From assembly GCF_000518545.1 (NCBI RefSeq), contig NZ_JADU01000001.1, positions 1 to 64,000 on the forward strand: 64,000 nt of DNA. Direction: 5' to 3'. This document shows, piece after piece, positions 59,601-64,000 of the stretch. The notes below the pieces were generated by a model. It worked only from the letters and a program-made list of their open reading frames with translations, made no database searches and was not told the origin of the DNA. Origin of the DNA: Hallella seregens ATCC 51272 (lineage in GTDB: Bacteria > Bacteroidota > Bacteroidia > Bacteroidales > Bacteroidaceae). Position 1 is the stretch's first letter. Every line of letters begins with the position of its first letter. The position numbers were made by a program, and so were the translations under genes.

Positions 59601-60010
59601 TGACCTCTTGGTGCCAGATGAAAGAGGTGCAAGACCATCCAGCCATCGACAAGACGGGTTACACCGATTACATGCTGGGTACCGTAGAAGATACGGAGCT
59701 GAAGAATGAGGGCGGCTACACGCTGTTCGGATTGTCCAAGTCGGGCGTGTTCAAAAAGGTTGCTACTGCCGGCAACCATGTGACGTGGTTCAAGGCCTAT
59801 CTGAAGATAGCCAATTCGGCTATCCCGGCTGGTGCCAAGAGCATCGTTTTCCTGATGGAGGGCGAGTGTTTGCCCACGGGCATCGACGGGCCAACGACGG
59901 CCGAAGCAGCCGACGGCGACGCAGCTTATTACAACCTGAACGGTGCGCATGTGGAGCAGCCGCAGCGTGGCATCTACATTCGCAACGGCAGGAAAATAGT
60001 TATCAAGTAA
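56684..60010 (+). CDS. BspA-like leucine-rich repeat surface protein
   Basis: A 1108-residue exported protein with a signal peptide (MKHTKHFLLLLVFMATATCAFAQ). From about residue 80 to 720 it is a chain of LRR_5 (BspA/Treponema-type) repeats of roughly 23 residues: TSLTFSEGYEKMGNGCYRF, VTLPKSxxxIGxxxFxxC-type units such as VTIPRSVTEIKTRAFALC. A non-repeat region follows (about 740-1050), and the end YYNLNGAHV...GIYIRNGRKIVIK is the Prevotella short C-terminal tail of probable type IX cargo. BspA-type proteins mediate adherence to host proteins and other bacteria. Its leader carries a slippage-prone AC tract. A small acidic protein gene follows after 12 bp. Confidence 0.88.
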   Translation: MKHTKHFLLLLVFMATATCAFAQAVGSGFTVNEIVYTITNNDLVHHTDNRVAVSYIGGSGAVTVPSTVKHPQSDETYKVTESVGWTDCSKTITSLTFSEGYEKMGNGCYRFADGVTKVILPKSFKEIGHSCFENCPAFTRYEVKSGNNDFTHNSKGWLLSKNQKTLVSFPSGIAGDVDIDEGITTLATTAFKVCRKVNKVKLPKSLTTIDESMNASFYAVGSSFEVHSGNQAFKAVNGVLCSRDGKRLIAFPPRYDKNKLSNGKYTLPTAVEQVGSQAFCQTEDYLKTVDLMNAKTIKEEAFNWTNGLESVHIGRQVNNIVPGAFLYCSKLVKFTVSGNNGTYSAQDDMIYSKNKTKLVVCPTGKRGEYTIHNGTVSVENKAFYGSKLTKITFPSSLKSVGRESFRFSQIAAIDFGTNPGLETIMNSAFSGSKLAGTITIPASVKDMQGRVFYDTKIAHIRIASSSKLEKIEQLGFDGMPELKTFVFQGTNSVKSIGENAFADDPKLESFEIPSGVTDIYKGAFVNTPALKTVTFKQPASIKVIGEGAFGNSGITAITLPASVTTIKKQAFDNCKELQTITIPKNVTKIETGAFNFTEKMKKFEVDAANTKYSAVDGILCSNNKDTLVTFPAGKADSRYTSLPYFKAIGPYAFYSSKKITNVTIPRSVTEIKTRAFALCDNLTSLSFMGTDNVPTLTAGILFSSPDPKKVTIYVRKKWYEASPNEATVRNYRNTFKEVHPSFVSAKGYDRGVEFFPTSDGAVGVVSFYTPRTSAIIGTRATETAYKDKFGVQWPTKTYEVAAVLDHAFEASTPNVKMITVLADINNLGLDAFKAPTLKELYFVGDVPAPLSSTIYNLPANYPFNNNVDLKVYVKQSKLQDYKTAWNVSGHTLSLGWQIPAKTLGKRASACYPFDVVYNTVADLKPYLTLKLDENLTQSHLHDGTAYVWSRSVDDFTVPAYQPVLLVSKGTTSVTSWCQMKEVQDHPAIDKTGYTDYMLGTVEDTELKNEGGYTLFGLSKSGVFKKVATAGNHVTWFKAYLKIANSAIPAGAKSIVFLMEGECLPTGIDGPTTAEAADGDAAYYNLNGAHVEQPQRGIYIRNGRKIVIK

Positions 60011-60022
60011 ACAAGTACAGAC

Positions 60023-60220
60023 ATGAAAAAGCAATATATACAGCCTCTGGCCGAGATAATCTGCGTGGATTATGAAGAGGGCGTGATGGATTGGGTGAGC
60101 ACTCCCGTGACGGACGACGAGATTAGCGACGACGACTTCAACGCCAAGCGTGGCTCATTCGATCGTTGGGATGACGGTGGCTTCTTCCTCCCAGCCAACT
60201 ATAATCCTTGGGAGGATTAG
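60023..60220 (+). CDS. Small acidic MKKxYIxP protein (second copy)
   Basis: A 65-residue protein starting MKKQYIQPLAEIICVDYEE and ending NAKRGSFDRWDDGGFF..., strongly acidic with a Trp-rich tail. It shares MKK-Y-I-P, VSTP and AKxxS..WxD with the small protein at 55,973. The two otherwise differ, so they are distant relatives, not a recent copy. It lies 12 bp behind the BspA-like gene, tightly enough for translational coupling, and is closed by a terminator. Function unknown; possibilities include a secreted peptide, a chaperone for the partner protein, or a tail/anchor-related factor. Confidence 0.8.
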   Translation: MKKQYIQPLAEIICVDYEEGVMDWVSTPVTDDEISDDDFNAKRGSFDRWDDGGFFLPANYNPWED

Positions 60221-60240
60221 GAGTTACTTATAGAACATGA

Positions 60241-60292
60241 CAAGGGCTGCACCCTGCGCGCCAAGCGCAGCCATGCAGCCCTTGTTGTTTTT
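60241..60292 (+). terminator. Nested hairpin terminator
   Basis: CAAGGGCTGCA (60241-60251) pairs with TGCAGCCCTTG (60274-60284); inside, CTGCG pairs with CGCAG. TTGTTTTT follows on the plus strand. It separates the small-protein gene from the converging GH35 gene. Confidence 0.85.
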
Positions 60293-60329
60293 GTAGTTGC
60301 CCCCTACAAGGCGGTAGGCTTGATACGGC

Positions 60330-62723
60330 TCAATACACAAACACCTTGATGTCCTTGGCGCTGCCCGGGGCACCCTGTTCGGCGCGGGGCAGATAGTCGA
60401 GGGCGGAAATGGTCTGCCGGCTGCCCAGGTCGATGACGAGCAGGTGGGGGAAGCCTGTACCGACCGTGGTCTGCCAGTAGGTGGACTCCTGTAGGTCGAA
60501 GACCTTGTCGCCCGTGTGGTTGCCCACCTCGTTCTCGCTGTCGGCATACTTCACGGTCCAGGGCTCGCGGCTGATGCGCTTGCCGGCCGCATCCTGCAGA
60601 TAGAGCTCGGCAATGGCCGTGGCGTCCTTGCCGTCGTGGTTGCCCGCAATCTCGATGGCCAGCCAGCGGCCCGTGGCAGGCTTGTCAAACGTGACGGTCT
60701 GCCAGCCGTTGCCGCCCTTGGTGCTGCCGGCAAAGGCCGGAGTCCGGGAGTTCAAGTCGGGCCGGTCGCCGGGATTGTTGTGCTTGTTGCTCTTTTCCAG
60801 CTGCAGCTTGTCCAGTTCGGGATGGTCCTGTCCCCAGAGTGTGGGGTTGTCGGTGCCCACCACGTCGAGCACAATAATCTCGTTCCGGCCCTTGCGCAGC
60901 CAGCAACCGGGGCAGTAGAGCGTCTGTTGCGGGCCGATGCGCCAGAAGCGGCCGAGGGCGTGGCCGTTGACATAGACCTGTCCCTTGCCGAAGTTTTCCA
61001 TATTAATAAAGGTGTCGCCTACTTTCCGGAGGTTGAAAGTGCCGATGTGTACGCCGGGGTAGCTCGTGCCATGCTTCACGTCGGTGAAGAAGCCCATGTC
61101 ATTATAGGGTAGGATGGAGCGGGCTGCGATAGTGTCGGGATCGTCGGGCACCAGGTCGATGGTCCAGTTCTTCAGGTCGTAGCTGAGCTCGTGCCCGTCG
61201 GCCTCGGTGCTGATGGTGACATTCTGGGTGATGCCTTTGTAGTCCTTGATGGCGCGCCCGAAGTTGATGCGCCCCATGGCCTCCACGAGAATGGTGAGCT
61301 TGTCGCCGGCTTTCACGGTGGGCAGCATGAGTGTCTTCTCATTCTTTACGCGGTCTATCTTGCCGATGTACTCGCGGTTGATGAATACTTGGGCAAAGTC
61401 GTGCGCATCGTTCAGCGTGAGCAGGCTGGGCTGCGGAACCTCGGGCAGGGTGGTGGAATAGAAAGCCGAGCCCCAGCCCATGCCCATCTCCTCGAAGCTC
61501 TTCACGTCGCGGCTCTTCACCGTGCGCGTGGCAAAGTGGCGCAGCGTCAGGGCTGGCTGGAGCGTCACCTTGGGGAAGCTCACCAAGGGCGCGGCGGCCT
61601 TGGGTACGGCGGGCAGCTTGCGGCCGTCGTTGTATTTCTCCATTGTCTTGCGCAACTCCCAGAATTTCGGCGTGGCCTGGCCGTACTCGTTGATGGGCGC
61701 GTCGTAATCGTAGGAGGTCACGTCGGGGGCGAAGCCCGGCGAATTGGCGCCGGCCCAGTGCCCGAACGAGGTTCCGCCGTGGGTCATATAGAGTGAAAAG
61801 GAGATGCCCTTGGACAGCATCTCGTCGATGCCGGCCACCATGTCGCGGGCCGGACGCGTCTCGTGGCGTGCGCCCCACTTGTCGAACCAGCCGCTCCAGA
61901 ACTCGGAGCACATCTTCGGAGCGTCGGGACGCAGCTCGCCGAGGCGTCGGAACTGGTCGTCGATGTTGGCGCCCGTGCCGAAGTTCATGGTCCACACCAG
62001 GTCGTCGAGGCCGTTGCGCGTGAAGTTGCTCGACCAGTCGCACTGGAACATGAGGGGAGAAGCAGCCTCTCCCCGGCCCTCACCGGTAGGGGAGAGAGAC
62101 CAATAGCGGCGCAGCACATCCCTTATCTGCGACACGTAGGCCTTGTCCTCACCATACGATCCGTATTCGTTTTCCACCTGTACCATGATGATGGGGCCGC
62201 CGCGCTGGATGGTGAGCGGGGCCAGTTGCTCGGCCACTTTCTGCTCGAACAGCTCCACGTGCTCCATGAAGTAGGGATCTTGCTCGCGCAGCCGGATGTC
62301 CTTCTTCTTCAGAAGCCACCAGGGCAGTCCGCCCATTTCCCACTCGGCACACACATAGGGGCCGGGTCGCACAATGACATACATGCCGTTTTGCTGGGCC
62401 AGCCGGCAGAAAGCGGCCACGTCGTTCTGCCCCGTGAAGTCGAACTGCCCCTCCCGCTGCTCGTGGATGTTCCAGAACACGTAGAGGCACAGGGTGTTCA
62501 TGCCCAGGGCCTTGCACATCTTGATGCGCTGTTCCCAGTAGGGGCGGGGAATGCGGGGGTAGTGCACCTCGGCGGCTTTGACCACGAAAGGTTTGCCGTT
62601 GAGCAGGAATGTGCCCTTGCCAGTTGTGAAGTCGCCCGGGCGTGCAGCCGCCTGGACTGTGGCGGGACAGAACAGCAGGAGGGCCGACAAAGAGGCGGCC
62701 GATAGCCATTTGGTTAAATTCAT
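60330..62723 (-). CDS. GH35 beta-galactosidase with C-terminal F5/8 type C-like domain
   Basis: A 797-residue exported enzyme. The signal peptide (MNLTKWLSAASLSALLLFCPATVQA) is followed by the GH35 TIM barrel (about 30-340): KAAEVHYPRIPRPYWEQRIKMCKALGMNTLCLYVFWN, the acid/base Glu in VENEYG (about residue 186) and the nucleophile Glu in CSEFWSGWFDKWG (about 274). Beta-sandwich domains follow, and the last ~150 residues resemble a F5/8 type C carbohydrate-binding module. It cleaves terminal beta-galactosides in the periplasm or at the surface. About residues 210-219 carry an unusual in-frame palindrome insertion (separate entry). ATG 62723 is chosen at the signal peptide; a longer upstream reading crosses the promoter gap. 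Confidence 0.93.
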   Translation of the reverse strand: MNLTKWLSAASLSALLLFCPATVQAAARPGDFTTGKGTFLLNGKPFVVKAAEVHYPRIPRPYWEQRIKMCKALGMNTLCLYVFWNIHEQREGQFDFTGQNDVAAFCRLAQQNGMYVIVRPGPYVCAEWEMGGLPWWLLKKKDIRLREQDPYFMEHVELFEQKVAEQLAPLTIQRGGPIIMVQVENEYGSYGEDKAYVSQIRDVLRRYWSLSPTGEGRGEAASPLMFQCDWSSNFTRNGLDDLVWTMNFGTGANIDDQFRRLGELRPDAPKMCSEFWSGWFDKWGARHETRPARDMVAGIDEMLSKGISFSLYMTHGGTSFGHWAGANSPGFAPDVTSYDYDAPINEYGQATPKFWELRKTMEKYNDGRKLPAVPKAAAPLVSFPKVTLQPALTLRHFATRTVKSRDVKSFEEMGMGWGSAFYSTTLPEVPQPSLLTLNDAHDFAQVFINREYIGKIDRVKNEKTLMLPTVKAGDKLTILVEAMGRINFGRAIKDYKGITQNVTISTEADGHELSYDLKNWTIDLVPDDPDTIAARSILPYNDMGFFTDVKHGTSYPGVHIGTFNLRKVGDTFINMENFGKGQVYVNGHALGRFWRIGPQQTLYCPGCWLRKGRNEIIVLDVVGTDNPTLWGQDHPELDKLQLEKSNKHNNPGDRPDLNSRTPAFAGSTKGGNGWQTVTFDKPATGRWLAIEIAGNHDGKDATAIAELYLQDAAGKRISREPWTVKYADSENEVGNHTGDKVFDLQESTYWQTTVGTGFPHLLVIDLGSRQTISALDYLPRAEQGAPGSAKDIKVFVY
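62067..62096. repeat. REP-like palindrome inserted in the GH35 gene
   Basis: CTCTCCCC (62067-62074) pairs with GGGGAGAG (62089-62096) around a GC-rich loop. It encodes LSPTGEGRGEAA-type residues, an in-frame extension in a loop of GH35 before the conserved FQCDWSSNF. The sequence resembles dispersed GC-rich palindromes that insert in coding regions. Confidence 0.7.
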
Positions 62724-62762
62724 ACTTGTCTTGATTGTTGAATGAGCAATAAGTTGATGCCG

Positions 62763-62770
62763 CAAAGTTA
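62763..62770 (-). promoter_or_regulatory. -7 element (TAACTTTG) of the GH35 gene
   Basis: On the minus strand TAACTTTG lies about 40 nt before the ATG; no good TTTG lies 19 bp further upstream. Confidence 0.5.
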
Positions 62771-62791
62771 CGGAAAATATCCGCCAAACGC

Positions 62792-62822
62792 TTGGACGGA
62801 GCCGAAAAAGTTTATACTTTTG
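62792..62822 (+). promoter_or_regulatory. Promoter of the PQQ-propeller-like gene
   Basis: TTG at 62792-62794, a 20-bp spacer and TACTTTTG at 62815-62822 fit the consensus, about 86 nt before the ATG at 62908. Confidence 0.65.
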
Positions 62823-62907
62823 CAGCCAACCGTTCTGCCGGAGACGCTGCGGCGGGTCTGCCATGTGCGGACAGCGCGCGGCACCGGCAACCCTATTGAC
62901 AAGCATC

Positions 62908-64000
62908 ATGCACCCAAGAACAACAGCCTTGACCCTGCTGGCCGTCCTGACAGCCTTTGCGGCGGCGGCCCGCGCCACGGCCGCCGACACGCTGCGCAGC
63001 CTGGCCACACGCCCCGACGGCACTGCCGTGGAGGCTCCCTACACCGATTTTCGCAAGCCTTGCTACATGGTTTCGCCCTCGGCCGACGGCCGGAGGGCGT
63101 TGCTCTTCTTCCGCTACCCGTTGAGCAACGGGCAGTGGCAGCCCACGGGCGAGATGGGCCTCTACGACTTCGACAGCTGCAGCATGCTGTGGAGCCGCGG
63201 CTTCGACTACCGGCTGCGCTCGGTGCCCGTGGGGGCGCAGGGCTATGAGCGCAGGCTCGTCTCCTCGGCCGGCGACTCCCGCCTTACAAGTCATGGCGTG
63301 CTCATGACCGACGGCCGGAAGTACACCATGCTCGACAGCGGCGACGGACAGACCGTGCGCTGGACGGCGAGAATCTTTCCCGTGGCCGTGGTCGACTCGC
63401 TCGACCTCATGCTTGGCTACGCCTCGGGCTCGTCGTCCAAGCTGCGGGCCGTGCGGCTGAGCACGGGCGAACAGCTCTGGGAACGCAAGGTGCCCCACGC
63501 CACCAACTGGGGATGGGACGACTGCCAGACGGTGAACGACACGATGATGCTCGTCGTGGCCGACGACGTAAACTTCATCAATCCGCTCACGGGCAGCGTG
63601 CGCGTGTGCGAGGCACGCACCGGATACATCCGCACGGGCAACATGTTGCTCAAGGGTTTGGTGGCCGGACTGGCCGGTGGAGTGGTGTGCGGTCTGACGG
63701 GCGGGGCCTATTGTGGCTACGTGCCCTATGTCAATGCAGACGTGATGTCGCACACCTGTTCCAACGTGTACCGGCGGGGGCAGCGCTATTATGTGTCCGA
63801 CCGCCGCCGCCTGCGCTGTCTCGACGCCTCCGCCCGCGAGCTGTGGAGCTATGAGTTCCCGCCCAAGACGGTGGGTGCGGCCGAGATTACGGGCCGCGGC
63901 GACACCATCATGATGGTCAACTACGGGTTTGCCCTGGCCGGCGGCACCCTGATGAAGTCGTGCGGACGGCCGTTCATGGCCTCGTTCCGGGCCGATACGG
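62908..64000 (+). CDS. PQQ-like beta-propeller repeat protein, cut by window end
   Basis: An open frame from ATG 62908 to the window end, 364 codons with no stop. The start encodes a signal peptide-like sequence (MHPRTTALTLLAVLTAFAAAARATA). The rest shows repeated blades of the kind (hydrophobic)-x-x-(hydrophobic)-x-x-x-(T/S)G-(E/x)-x-L-W, for example RAVRLSTGEQLWERKV and LRCLDASARELWSYEF, as in PQQ-like quinoprotein repeats (PQQ_2). Such repeats also occur in non-enzymatic outer-membrane assembly and binding proteins; no cofactor residues can be assigned. It is divergent from the GH35 gene, sharing the gap 62724-62907. The C-terminus lies outside the window. Confidence 0.8.
   Translation, partial: MHPRTTALTLLAVLTAFAAAARATAADTLRSLATRPDGTAVEAPYTDFRKPCYMVSPSADGRRALLFFRYPLSNGQWQPTGEMGLYDFDSCSMLWSRGFDYRLRSVPVGAQGYERRLVSSAGDSRLTSHGVLMTDGRKYTMLDSGDGQTVRWTARIFPVAVVDSLDLMLGYASGSSSKLRAVRLSTGEQLWERKVPHATNWGWDDCQTVNDTMMLVVADDVNFINPLTGSVRVCEARTGYIRTGNMLLKGLVAGLAGGVVCGLTGGAYCGYVPYVNADVMSHTCSNVYRRGQRYYVSDRRRLRCLDASARELWSYEFPPKTVGAAEITGRGDTIMMVNYGFALAGGTLMKSCGRPFMASFRADT

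Overview
The window looks like a chromosomal segment of a fairly GC-rich member of the Bacteroidetes, most likely Prevotellaceae. The evidence is a type IX secretion (por/gld) cluster, promoters of the Bacteroidetes type (TTTG, about 19 bp, TAnnTTTG), an ECF-sigma/FecR/TonB-receptor unit, secreted proteins with the short YNLxG...GIxIxxGxK tail common in Prevotella, a BspA-like surface protein, and a system II (ResB/ResC) cytochrome c assembly operon behind nrfHA. I see no insertion sequence, prophage or CRISPR array.

Layout. 1-409: end of an rRNA operon (5S rRNA, terminator), then a 10-bp tandem array. 0.4-1.5 kb: a conserved hypothetical and a DUF2795-type protein. 1.5-7.6 kb: porP-porK-porL-porM-porN, followed by a small beta-barrel protein. 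8.5-15.5 kb: priA, a FadL/OmpP1-type porin, a DUF4143 ATPase broken by a stop codon just behind its Walker A motif, and a DUF1016 nuclease-like protein. 15.5-20.4 kb: pgpH (minus) divergent from gltX-waaA. 20.5-22.6 kb: malY/patB-type lyase and a DUF3737 protein (minus). 22.8-27.4 kb: small OMP, ECF sigma factor, FecR, TonB-dependent receptor. 27.5-30.6 kb: mdh divergent from aminopeptidase P. 30.8-32.3 kb: rpsU, xerC/D, hpf. 32.3-45.5 kb: the information-processing block tRNA-Thr, Tyr, Gly, Thr, tuf, tRNA-Trp, secE, nusG, rplKAJL, rpoBC, with a terminator-like attenuator between rplL and rpoB. 45.7-47.2 kb: an 83-bp hairpin minisatellite and a DUF6261-like gene. 47.3-51.5 kb: nrfHA-resB-resC for nitrite ammonification. 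51.6-60.2 kb: a surface/secreted protein island (MG2-domain protein, two large secreted proteins each followed by a small acidic MKKxYIxP protein). 60.3-64 kb: GH35 beta-galactosidase divergent from a PQQ-propeller-like protein cut by the window edge.

How parts fit together. The Por proteins build the outer-membrane secretion machine that probably exports the large proteins in the 52-60 kb island. NrfH/NrfA receive quinol electrons and reduce nitrite, and the neighbouring ResB/ResC probably attach their hemes. The sigma/FecR/receptor unit is a classical surface-signalling arrangement.

The most unusual features are non-coding or very small. Tandem arrays with unrelated units (10, 66, 22, 33, 83 and 45 bp, plus an AC microsatellite) sit mainly between genes. 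Long perfect hairpins lie at convergent gene ends. A roughly 90-nt leader is duplicated in front of two neighbouring surface-protein genes. A small-protein family with shared N- and C-terminal motifs is paired twice with a large secreted protein. All homology statements are from reading the sequence; no searches were run.
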